64,000 nt of DNA from Paenibacillus sp. FSL R5-0912 (lineage in GTDB: Bacteria; Bacillota; Bacilli; Paenibacillales; Paenibacillaceae), in contig NZ_CP009282.1 in NCBI RefSeq assembly GCF_000758605.1, forward strand, positions 5,208,001-5,272,000. The letters run 5' to 3'. The position numbers were made by a program, and so were the translations under genes. Of the stretch, positions 26,284 through 33,633 are shown in pieces. The notes beneath the pieces were generated by a model. The model saw only the letters and a program-made list of their open reading frames with translations, made no database searches and was not told where the DNA came from. Position 1 is the stretch's first letter. Each line of letters begins with the position of its first letter.

Positions 26284-27258
26284 TCAAAAAACAATCCGCA
26301 CTGCCGTCCCCTTGCCTACCTCAGAGCTTATCTCCACCTCATGCTCCAGCTTGCCGCAGATTTGCTTCACCAGATACAAGCCCATGCCTGTAGACTCCTG
26401 AAAGCTGCGCCCATTGACGCCGGTAAAATAAGGATCGAATACCCGCGGCAGGTCACCCGGAGGGATGCCCACGCCTTCATCGCGCACCTCCAGCACAGCC
26501 CTGCCCTGCTCCTGAAGATACCCATGGAAATGCACAAACTTCCCCTCCTCCACTGTATAGCGCAGGGCATTGGTTATCAGCTGGGTTATGACGAAGGACA
26601 GCCATTTCTCGTCCGAGGTAACCGAAATCCCGCTCTCCACAGAAATCACCGGAAACACCCGCTTGCGGATAAACAGCCGTTTCTGTTCCGAGGTTACGCT
26701 CCGCACCACGGCCGAGAGCTCCAGCCGCTCGACATAGAAATCATGCTCAAAGGTATCCAGCCGGGCGGTGTAGAGCACCGTTTCCAGCCCTTTCTTCAGC
26801 CGGTCCAGCTCATCGCCAATGGCCGTGAACGGAGCCCCGTCTTTATCCTGTATCATCAGATGAATCACTGAAAGCGGCGTCTTCATGCCATGCACCCACT
26901 GGTTGATGAAGTGAATATGCTCCTCCAGCTTGTGGCGGTAGTTGTGCAGGTCGTTCTGGTACAGCCGGAACTGCTGGGCCAGCAGCATACGCAGACTCCC
27001 GGCCAAAGGCGTGTTCTGCGCCGGCCCGCCGGATTCCTCGAGCGATGCCGGCACCGTCAAAAGCCGCTCATAGAATGTACGGTTTGTGAGATAACGGTAG
27101 GCCAGATAACCCAGCAGCAGAATTGTACTGAGCAGCGCCGCATACAGGCTCACTGTGACTCCACTCCCCCCGTCCAGCCGGTAGACAAGCGTAATTATGA
27201 TAAGCTGGGCCAGATAGACGATGATCAAAGGCGATTGTTCCCGCATGAACAGCTTCAT
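26284..27258 (-). CDS. bceS: Intramembrane-sensing histidine kinase (BceS-like)
   Basis: A 324-residue kinase with two close N-terminal helices (about 13-32 and 37-57) and almost no extracellular loop, the hallmark of BceS-type kinases that sense through their transporter. The DHp phospho-acceptor is in NQWVHGMKTPLSVIHLMI (His near residue 124); the ATPase motifs are ITNALRYTVEEG, VRDEGVGIPPGDL and STGMGLYLVK. It starts one base after the bceR stop (TGACATG). Confidence 0.9.
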   Translation of the reverse strand: MKLFMREQSPLIIVYLAQLIIITLVYRLDGGSGVTVSLYAALLSTILLLGYLAYRYLTNRTFYERLLTVPASLEESGGPAQNTPLAGSLRMLLAQQFRLYQNDLHNYRHKLEEHIHFINQWVHGMKTPLSVIHLMIQDKDGAPFTAIGDELDRLKKGLETVLYTARLDTFEHDFYVERLELSAVVRSVTSEQKRLFIRKRVFPVISVESGISVTSDEKWLSFVITQLITNALRYTVEEGKFVHFHGYLQEQGRAVLEVRDEGVGIPPGDLPRVFDPYFTGVNGRSFQESTGMGLYLVKQICGKLEHEVEISSEVGKGTAVRIVF

Positions 27259-27259
27259 G

Positions 27260-27961
27260 TCACCCCTCCTCCCAATTCCCGGTGAGCCTGTACCCTTGAC
27301 CGCGCACCGTCTGCAGCCCCTCCATAATGTCCAGCGCAGCCAGCTTCTTGCGTACCCGGGTTACGTAGACGTTCAGCGTGTTGTCATCCACAAAAGCTTC
27401 GGTATCCCAAATCTTCTCCAGCAGCCGGTCACGCGTAACGAGGGTACCGGATTTCTGCATCAGCTCATCGAGAATCTTGGCCTCGGTGTGGCTGAGGTCG
27501 ATTCTGGCTCCGCCCCGTGTCAGGATCAGCCGTTCTACGTCCAGCATCAGTCCCGAGACGGTGAGGCTGCGTTCAGTGCCGCCCCCGGCGTAGGAGCCGT
27601 AAGCACGGCGCAGGTGGCTTTTGATTTTGGCCATCGCAATCTCGTAATCAAAGGGTTTCGTAATATAATCATCCGCGCCATTCTCCAGCGCCATGACCTG
27701 ATCCATCTTCCCGTCTCGCGCGGAGATGAACAGAATGGGACAAGTCGAGACCGCACGGATCTGGCGGCACCAATAATATCCGTCGAATTTGGGCAGGTTC
27801 ACGTCCAGCAGGACCAGCTGCGGGGCGAACGTCTCGAACTCGGTCCGTACCGCTTCAAAATCATGCACCGCCATTGTTTCGTATCCAAACTTATGTAAGT
27901 AGTCCTGGAGCAGGGTTACCAGTCCCTTGTCGTCCTCAATGATAAATATTTTGAACATCAT
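27260..27961 (-). CDS. bceR: OmpR-family response regulator (BceR-like)
   Basis: A 233-residue response regulator. The receiver domain (IIEDDKGLVTLLQDYL, phospho-acceptor Asp in LVLLDVNLPKFDG near residue 54, K in YITKPF) is followed by a winged-helix effector (LSHTEAKILDELMQKSGTLV, DDNTLNVYVTRVRKKL). It should activate bceAB in response to cell-wall-active peptides. The pair bceR-bceS forms one transcript, read in the same direction as bceAB but separated from it by three plus-strand genes. Confidence 0.92.
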   Translation of the reverse strand: MMFKIFIIEDDKGLVTLLQDYLHKFGYETMAVHDFEAVRTEFETFAPQLVLLDVNLPKFDGYYWCRQIRAVSTCPILFISARDGKMDQVMALENGADDYITKPFDYEIAMAKIKSHLRRAYGSYAGGGTERSLTVSGLMLDVERLILTRGGARIDLSHTEAKILDELMQKSGTLVTRDRLLEKIWDTEAFVDDNTLNVYVTRVRKKLAALDIMEGLQTVRGQGYRLTGNWEEG

Positions 27962-28128
27962 AGCCCTCCGGTTGCCGCCTTAAGTAGTCTAAGGGGTTTG
28001 CCCCATAATATATACAGTACCTGCGTTCCAGTCAAATCTGCGGTATACTTTCCGGGAAGCGGTGAATGCCAGTACAATTCCTGTTTCGAAAAAATAACGG
28101 GCTTAAAGCCGTTAAGGAGGTACCCCGC

Positions 28129-28863
28129 ATGAAGCAAAACAAATATGATGAGACCAGCTTTTTTGAAAATTACAGCCGGATGCCGCGCTCCACAGGCGGA
28201 CTTGAGTCCGCCGGAGAATGGGGAACCTTCAGCACGCTTCTGCCTGACCTGCAGGGTCAGCGGATACTGGATCTGGGCTGCGGCTTCGGCTGGCACTGCC
28301 GGTATGCCCGTGAGCAGGGGGCCGTATCTGTAGTGGGCATCGATCTTTCCGCGAATATGCTGGAGCGGGCCAGGGCGATGACCCGCGATCCGAAGATTGA
28401 ATACCTCCAGCTGGCAATTGAAGATGCCGCTTTCGGTGCGGATGAATTCGATACAGTCATCAGTTCACTTGCCATTCACTATGTAGAAGACATCGCCAGC
28501 CTCTGCCGCCAGGTCTACTATTGCCTGAAGCCTGGCGGAGCCTTCGTGTTCTCGGTCGAGCATCCCATCTTCACCGCGCTCGCCGCGCAGGATTGGCATT
28601 ACGGTCCTGAAGGCGGGAAGCAGCATTGGCCTGTTGACAATTATCATCTCGAAGGACCGAGGCAAGCCAATTTCCTTGATCATGCAGTCACGAAGTACCA
28701 CCGTAATACCGCCACCTACATTAATACGCTGATCGGTTCCGGCTTCACCCTGACCCGGATCTCCGAGCTGCAGCCGACTGCAGCTATGCTGGAGAATAAT
28801 GCTGCCTGGCAGGAGGAAACCCGGCGTCCGATGTTCCTGCTGCTGTCTGCGGTGAAGAATTAG
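28129..28863 (+). CDS. Class I SAM-dependent methyltransferase
   Basis: A 244-residue methyltransferase. SAM motif I is ILDLGCGFGWHCRYA (about residues 45-59), motif II VVGIDLSANML, and the post-motif segment FDTVISSLAIHYV. The small-molecule acceptor cannot be told. Homologues are common single genes in Firmicutes. Start ATG 28129 follows AAGGAGG; an upstream in-frame ATG at 28066 has no ribosome site. Confidence 0.87.
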   Translation: MKQNKYDETSFFENYSRMPRSTGGLESAGEWGTFSTLLPDLQGQRILDLGCGFGWHCRYAREQGAVSVVGIDLSANMLERARAMTRDPKIEYLQLAIEDAAFGADEFDTVISSLAIHYVEDIASLCRQVYYCLKPGGAFVFSVEHPIFTALAAQDWHYGPEGGKQHWPVDNYHLEGPRQANFLDHAVTKYHRNTATYINTLIGSGFTLTRISELQPTAAMLENNAAWQEETRRPMFLLLSAVKN

Positions 28864-29015
28864 CCGGTATATAGCGTGCGTTTGAGAAACAAAATTGCTG
28901 GAGGGCGAGGCTGGGTGAGGCTTCGCGGGCGAGGCTGGCTGGAGCTTAGTATGCGCGTATTTGCTCCAGCAGTGGCCGGTGGGTTCTTCATAACTCACTC
29001 ATCAGCTTGTGGGGA

Positions 29016-29195
29016 GGACTGAGATTCCGTTATTTGTGCAAATCGAGTGATTTCACAGGGTAAGCGGACTCAGATTCCGTTATGGGGCCGATTATCCCTC
29101 CTTTTGAGCTGAAATCAACAGGATAAAGGAATCTCAGTCCGTTTCATCAGCAAAAAAAAGGTCTTTCCAGGAAATAAGGGCATCTCAGTCCGCTT
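29016..29195. repeat. Four copies of a 17-bp word at ~50-bp spacing, two in each orientation
   Basis: GGACTGAGATTCCGTTA (29016-29032) and GGACTCAGATTCCGTTA (29066-29082) are direct. GGAATCTCAGTCC (29128-29140) and GGGCATCTCAGTCC (29178-29191) are the inverse word. Spacing within each pair is 50-51 bp. A separate perfect hairpin lies at 29210-29247 (AACAGCCGCCTC / GAGGCGGCTGTT). The gap 28864-29358 holds no gene I can support. Confidence 0.6.
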
Positions 29196-29321
29196 CCCTC
29201 CGCAGACCAAACAGCCGCCTCCCGGGGAATCCGGCGAGGCGGCTGTTGCACTTACCGGGGAATCCCGTGAAGCAGCGGCTGCATTCCGCTCAATCCCGCG
29301 AGGCGGCAATTTGTTACGGTT

Positions 29322-29358
29322 GAATTTGGAGCGGCGGCTTATTTCATCGCCGCTCCAT
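29322..29358 (-). terminator. Hairpin after the AIM24-family gene
   Basis: GGAGCGGCG / CGCCGCTCC arms (29328-29336 and 29348-29356) directly follow the stop codon. The T tract is weak. Confidence 0.55.
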
Positions 29359-30156
29359 TTACTTGCCGTCCAGCAGATTGCCCAATCCGCCAAGGATACT
29401 GCCCTCTTCCTTCCGCCCGGAAGGTCCGGCAGCCGACAGAATACGGTCAGCCATCCGGCTGAACGGCAGCGACTGCACCCACACCTTGCCCGGTCCGCGC
29501 AGGGTGGCGAAGAACAGGCCTTCGCCGCCGAAGAGCGCAGTTTTCACACCTTTGACCATCTCGATATTATAGTCGACATTGGATGTCATGGCGACGAGAC
29601 AGCCGGTGTCGAGCTTGATGGTCTCTCCAGGCTGAAGTGTCCGCTCCAGCACATGACCTCCGGAGTGAACGAAGGAGAGTCCGTCACCTTCGAGCTTTTG
29701 CATGATGAAGCCTTCGCCGCCGAAGAAGCCCGCCCCCAGCCTGCGCTGGAATTCAATGCCGATCGACACGCCTTTGGCTGCGCAGAGGAAGGAATCCTTC
29801 TGGCAGATGATTTTGCCGCCGTATTGCTGAAGATCCAGCGGAATAATCTTGCCCGGGTATGGGGCGGCAAAGGTTACGCTTTTCCGTCCATATGCCCCGC
29901 TGTGCGTGAAGACGGTCATGAACAGGCTCTCCCCGGTCAGCAGCCGTTTGCCTGCACCCTTCAGCATGCCCATCAGTCCGCCGCCGCCCCGCGAATTGCC
30001 GCTGCCGTCACCAAAGATCGTCTCCATCGTAATCTCCGGGTCCATCATCATGAAGCTGCCCGCTTCGGCAATCACGCTCTCCCCCGGGTCGAGCTGCACC
30101 TCCACACACTGAATTTCCTCACCCATAATCGCATAGTCAATTTCGTGAGCACTCAT
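29359..30156 (-). CDS. TIGR00266/AIM24-family protein
   Basis: A 265-residue beta-rich protein of the AIM24 family (TIGR00266 type). Typical features are LDPGESVIAEAGSFMMMDP near the start, a Gly-rich loop, LLTGESLFMTVFT, and repeated FFGGEGF / LFGGEGLFFATLRGPG elements. Homologues form trefoil-like beta barrels; bacterial roles are unknown. No signal peptide. Monocistronic. Confidence 0.87.
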   Translation of the reverse strand: MSAHEIDYAIMGEEIQCVEVQLDPGESVIAEAGSFMMMDPEITMETIFGDGSGNSRGGGGLMGMLKGAGKRLLTGESLFMTVFTHSGAYGRKSVTFAAPYPGKIIPLDLQQYGGKIICQKDSFLCAAKGVSIGIEFQRRLGAGFFGGEGFIMQKLEGDGLSFVHSGGHVLERTLQPGETIKLDTGCLVAMTSNVDYNIEMVKGVKTALFGGEGLFFATLRGPGKVWVQSLPFSRMADRILSAAGPSGRKEEGSILGGLGNLLDGK

Positions 30157-30349
30157 TCCCTTACATCCTCCCTCTACATTCTGAGCATAGTGTAACCTTG
30201 GGCCTTGCAGTTTGAATGAAATATATACGCGCGCTCACGCCTCACGGTTTCAGTATCCAGGAACACCTGGGAGGTCAATGTGTGAATTGTGGCGCAAACG
30301 AAGAAATACACATTTTACCGAAAACAAACTAACAGAGGATGATATGTAA

Positions 30350-30530
30350 AATTGTTGCAATATTACAACTTCGATTCACTGATACCGGGGTGTGCGGAAG
30401 GATTGTTGTATGAAATACAAGAATCCTCTCGTTAATCGGCTTGGAGGGGGCAGAATGCTGCATTTCATAAAGCAATTTCCGGTTACGGTCGATATTACGG
30501 GCGGAATGTTGTATGAAATGCAGGATTTTT
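30350..30530. repeat. Four-unit degenerate repeat with ~52-bp period
   Basis: Related dyad words start near 30352 (TTGTTGCAATATTACAAC), 30404 (TTGTTGTATGAAATACAAG), 30457 (TGCTGCATTTCATAAAGCA) and 30508 (ATGTTGTATGAAATGCAGG). Each is partly self-complementary and is followed by about 25-30 bp of different, GC-richer sequence. The gap 30157-30590 has no supported gene; the 90-codon frame across the array has no ribosome site and its repeats change frame. Confidence 0.6.
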
Positions 30531-30590
30531 TCAAAAAAAAGACCAGCTGGACTTAAGTCCGCTGACCTTTCATCATCCCCGTATAGGGGT

Positions 30591-31277
30591 TCACATTGCA
30601 TTGTTCACATTCACCGTGCCATCCTGAGTCTTGGCTAGTGGAGATGGAATCTTCGGAGCCTTGACCAGCTTCGGTCTGCCCAGAGAGGTTGTAAAAGTAA
30701 TCACATATCCGGCCACAACTACAGCCATCACTGTGTACAGGGTCTCTTTTAACGGCATATAGAAGAGGGACAATGCCAGTACAATTACATCCATCAGGAT
30801 AAATACGGTTCCTACCTTAATTCCCTTCCATTCACTAATCAATAGCGACAAAATATCATCACCGCCGCTCGCTCCGCCGCCTCGCAGAACCATTCCCGCT
30901 CCTAGACCTGTCAGTACACCGGACAACAGTGCCGCAAGCGGCAAGTTACCCTGCAGATCAATAACCCATCCGGAATAACGTTCCATCAATCCGTAGAATA
31001 CCGTAAAGGCCGCTACAGAAATGAAGGTGTTCACAACGAACGATTTCCCTTTGAAGATAATTGCAATTAAGAGCACTGGAATGTCTAAGATCAGGATCGA
31101 TAGTGATGGTGAAATCCCTAGTACATATTTGCCGAGCAGGGACAAGCCTACGAATCCGCCCTCGGTCAAATGGTTCTGATAATTAATGTGATAATACGTA
31201 AATGCAAGCAATAGTGTTCCGGACAAAATAACAGCTAGTCGGAGCGGCAAACTCATGCCACTGTCTTGTTTCCTCAT
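30591..31277 (-). CDS. YitT-family membrane protein
   Basis: A 228-residue integral membrane protein of the YitT (DUF161) family with five or six hydrophobic segments. Family features include LTEGGFVGLSLLGKYVLGIS near residue 37 and GAGMVLRGGGASGGDDILSLL near residue 125. Molecular function is unknown; several paralogues per genome are usual. It starts at ATG 31277 behind AAGGGGAG, downstream of a long leader region. Confidence 0.87.
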   Translation of the reverse strand: MRKQDSGMSLPLRLAVILSGTLLLAFTYYHINYQNHLTEGGFVGLSLLGKYVLGISPSLSILILDIPVLLIAIIFKGKSFVVNTFISVAAFTVFYGLMERYSGWVIDLQGNLPLAALLSGVLTGLGAGMVLRGGGASGGDDILSLLISEWKGIKVGTVFILMDVIVLALSLFYMPLKETLYTVMAVVVAGYVITFTTSLGRPKLVKAPKIPSPLAKTQDGTVNVNNAM

Positions 31278-31592
31278 TACTCGGTCTCCCCTTATCGTAT
31301 ATGGCGGCTAGACGTCCCACCAGCCTCTACGACGGGTTAAACCGGAGGTGTTGCTCCTTCGCATACAATACTCCCTTCCCTCGCAGAGGCGGTTCGTCAA
31401 TTAACAACGGTTCGCGCACATTCTACAGGGAAGCTAAGTATAAGACAGATCATAACGTTTCCAAATCGTCCTTTGGGGAATCGTCCTTCGGGGACACATG
31501 GTATCCTGATCCTTTCTTTAGTTTGATATGTTCTGAATAGATTATACCACGCGGAACGGCCACTCTAAACAGTTTCCAGTAAAAATAAGCAA
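31278..31592 (-). other. Long intergenic leader of the yitT-like gene, with a tandem 15-bp repeat
   Basis: The 315-bp gap carries no gene. It contains two perfect-but-one tandem 15-mers (AATCGTCCTTTGGGG at 31464-31478, AATCGTCCTTCGGGG at 31479-31493) and GC-rich self-complementary stretches near 31310-31390 (CCTCT with AGAGG, GGAGG with CTCC). I cannot match it to a known riboswitch class. Confidence 0.35.
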
Positions 31593-32093
31593 TTAGCCCT
31601 GATTTCGCAATAAGCGGTTGACTGTTTCCCGGCGTACACCAATTAATTGTCCGATCTCTTCCTGTGTCAGCAGATCTGTCAACTGTGCGCCATGAGAGTA
31701 TTCGTTCAGCCAGCGGATTAGCAGCGACATGCGCTCCCCGGGCGTTCCGACCGTGAGATGGTCGAGCCGTGTCTGCATGAACCGCACCTTCTCCTGGAGC
31801 AGAAGCGCGATCTCCATCACCTTCTCAGGGTCCTCCCGCAGCTCCCGGTACCATTCCGCAGCGGGAATGAGCTCGACCTCACTTTTCATCATCGCCACCG
31901 CTGTTCCATGCGCCTCCTTCGGCGAAATGAGGGAATGATGTGGAACTGTCTCACCCGGATACAGCAGGTTGAACAGCACCATGTTCCCGTTCTCATGCAG
32001 TCTTGTCACCTTGAATAGTCCGCTTTTCACCCGGTACAGGTTCTGGCCGCCGTCACCCTGACGGAACAAGACTTCCCCTTTGTGCAGAATCAT
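31593..32093 (-). CDS. Short Crp/Fnr-family transcriptional regulator
   Basis: A 166-residue regulator. The effector domain starts abruptly at ILHKGEVLFRQGD, so the first 25-40 residues usual in Crp/Fnr proteins are absent. The start is nevertheless good (AAAGGAGAATGCGAA before ATG). The winged helix is LTQEEIGQLIGVRRETVNRLLRNQG, ending right after the recognition helix. The R-E-T-V-N-R reading surface equals that of CRP, predicting TGTGA-type sites. It has no cysteine cluster, unlike the FNR at 2334. A TnpB element ends about 60 bp upstream of its start. Confidence 0.8.
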   Translation of the reverse strand: MILHKGEVLFRQGDGGQNLYRVKSGLFKVTRLHENGNMVLFNLLYPGETVPHHSLISPKEAHGTAVAMMKSEVELIPAAEWYRELREDPEKVMEIALLLQEKVRFMQTRLDHLTVGTPGERMSLLIRWLNEYSHGAQLTDLLTQEEIGQLIGVRRETVNRLLRNQG

Positions 32094-32136
32094 TTCGCAT
32101 TCTCCTTTGCCTTCTCTTTATATATATTTTTAATTA

Positions 32137-32142
32137 TACCGA
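32137..32142 (-). promoter_or_regulatory. -10-like box of the short crp/fnr gene beside the transposon end
   Basis: On the minus strand TATAAT-like sequence follows TGTCGTATTTCGG, immediately after the transposon terminus. The region where a -35 should lie falls inside the right end of the TnpB element. Confidence 0.35.
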
Positions 32143-32151
32143 AATACGACA

Positions 32152-32400
32152 TTGAATTCTCCCCCACTTAGCTAACGCTTGAAGTGGCGGATTCTTGCGA
32201 ACAGAAGAGTACCCTCTTCTTATGGAGCAAGCGATCCCTGCGTTCCCGCAGTTTTACATTTTTGACGCAAGTGAAATGTTGAATTCTATCGTTTGGTTAG
32301 GTGGCGGTTAAACCGCTACTTGTTCAATATTGTGAGCGGCGTTTTCGTCACGGTCATGGATCGTCCCGCAGGCCGTACACGTCCATTCCCGAATGGACAG
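32152..32400 (-). ncRNA. Probable omega (reRNA) guide RNA of TnpB
   Basis: In TnpB systems the guide RNA overlaps the 3' end of tnpB and the transposon right end, and its guide is the flanking genomic sequence. Here the scaffold would include the hairpin at 32164-32187, and the guide would begin at 32151 and read TGTCGTATTTCGGTATAA leftwards. The 5' limit given is a guess. Confidence 0.5.
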
Positions 32401-33429
32401 GTTCTTCACCTCGGGGTGGATCGTGCCACACACATGGCAACGCTGACTGGTCGGCTCAAACGTTTCGGCGATCCGAAGATTTCGTCCATACCATTTCGCT
32501 TTATACGTCAGCTGTCGCACCCACTCGCCCCAAGACGCATCAGCAATGGATTTTGAAAACTTGGGGTTCTGAATCATATTCGCCACACGCAGATGTTCGA
32601 TACTGATCGTTTGGTTTTCACGAATCAGTCTCGTGGTCAGCTTGTGGAGGAAGTCATTTCGTTTATTGGCAATGCGTTCGTGAATACGAGCGATATGCTG
32701 CTTTGCTTTCTTCCAGTTGGAGCCGCCCGGAGTACGCCGAGCCATCCGCCGCTGCCAAAGCGCCAGCTTGTTCTCGTATTGACGGTAAAAGCGAGGATTG
32801 GCGATATGTTCGCCGTTTGAGCATACTGCATATTCTTTCAAGCCTAAGTCGATGCCAATAGGTGTATCCACTTGGGGCAGAGGGTTCTTTTGAACTTCGC
32901 AAACGAGCGAGACGAAAAATTTCCCGCTGGCGTTTTTACGAACGGTAGCGGACAATATCCGGCCTTCCAGCTTCTGGGAGTTTGCAAAACGTATCCAGCC
33001 GAGTTTTGGGAGCTTCAAGCGACTGCCCTCCATGGCGATATTCCCGTTGGTGAATTTGGTCGTGTAACTTTGAATCGGATGCTTTCGGCTCTTGAAGCGT
33101 GGCGCTTGATTTTGCTTCTTGAAAAAACGCTCAAAGCTATCCGCCACATGACGAGCAGCCGACTGCAAAGCGATGCTATCGACTTCTTTCAGCCAGTCGT
33201 ATTGTGCTTTTAAACCGGGGAGTTGTGTTGCACAAGCGTGATAAGACAAGCCTTTTCCCGTTTCCGCATAGCTTTGATTCCAAGCTCCCAAGAAGTAATT
33301 GAACACAAAACGGCAGCAGCCAAACATTCGACGAATGAGTTGCTGTTGCTCTGTATTGGGGTAGATCCGATATTTATAGGCTTGATGAACCAGGTGTTTC
33401 GAAGAAACCTCCTGCGCAGACACGAGCAT
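32308..33429 (-). CDS. tnpB: RNA-guided endonuclease TnpB
   Basis: A 373-residue TnpB, full length for the family. Helix-turn-helix start HQAYKYRIYPNTEQQQLI. The RuvC triad appears intact: Asp in GIDLGLKEYAV, Glu in ISIEHLRVANM, Asp in HDRDENAAHNI. The zinc finger CHVCG...CTACG lies between the last two. TnpB cleaves DNA matching its guide next to a TAM and favours transposon retention. Start ATG 33429 follows AAGGAGG by 8 nt. No transposase tnpA is present, so mobility would need one in trans. Confidence 0.93.
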   Translation of the reverse strand: MLVSAQEVSSKHLVHQAYKYRIYPNTEQQQLIRRMFGCCRFVFNYFLGAWNQSYAETGKGLSYHACATQLPGLKAQYDWLKEVDSIALQSAARHVADSFERFFKKQNQAPRFKSRKHPIQSYTTKFTNGNIAMEGSRLKLPKLGWIRFANSQKLEGRILSATVRKNASGKFFVSLVCEVQKNPLPQVDTPIGIDLGLKEYAVCSNGEHIANPRFYRQYENKLALWQRRMARRTPGGSNWKKAKQHIARIHERIANKRNDFLHKLTTRLIRENQTISIEHLRVANMIQNPKFSKSIADASWGEWVRQLTYKAKWYGRNLRIAETFEPTSQRCHVCGTIHPEVKNLSIREWTCTACGTIHDRDENAAHNIEQVAV

Positions 33430-33572
33430 GGGCAACACCTCCTTTTAGTGATCTCATCCATATTATAGCACATACGTTCGTCTTGAAATCGAAAACTACT
33501 GATTCATCCCCACCCTATCGAGGGTGGGGTATTCTCAGCTTTTTTAGATAAAATGGAGCGTGCAAACAAAGA

Positions 33573-33613
33573 AACCGTATGAATGCAGAATGTTGCTCTG
33601 CTTCCATACGGTT
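33573..33613 (-). terminator. Terminator of the fru operon
   Basis: AACCGTATG / CATACGGTT arms with an inner GCAGA/TCTGC stem, followed on the minus strand by TTTCTTTG, 21 bp after the fruA stop. Confidence 0.8.
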
Positions 33614-33633
33614 AAGGACAGGAAATGATTACG

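Larger units (their letters stand above)
32152..33547 (-). mobile_element. TnpB-only insertion element (IS200/IS605 superfamily, no tnpA)
   Basis: The element holds tnpB alone. Upstream end: a perfect hairpin, CCCCACCCT / AGGGTGGGG (33508-33529), with TTTTAT just outside (33553-33548) as candidate target-adjacent motif. Downstream end: a subterminal hairpin CCACTT / AAGTGG (32164-32187) and terminus TTCAA near 32152-32156. There are no inverted repeats or target duplication, as is normal for this superfamily. Exact boundaries are estimates. Confidence 0.75.

Noticed and set aside
30350..30530. CRISPR array
   Set aside because: Cores vary strongly between units, one is inverted, there are only four and no cas gene is near.
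30329..30601. A 90-codon minus-strand frame across the 52-bp repeats
   Set aside because: No ribosome site; the repeat units fall in different reading frames, so the peptide is not itself periodic.
32308..33429. TnpB-derived nuclease-dead repressor (TldR)
   Set aside because: All three RuvC acidic residues and the zinc finger are present, so it reads as an active nuclease.
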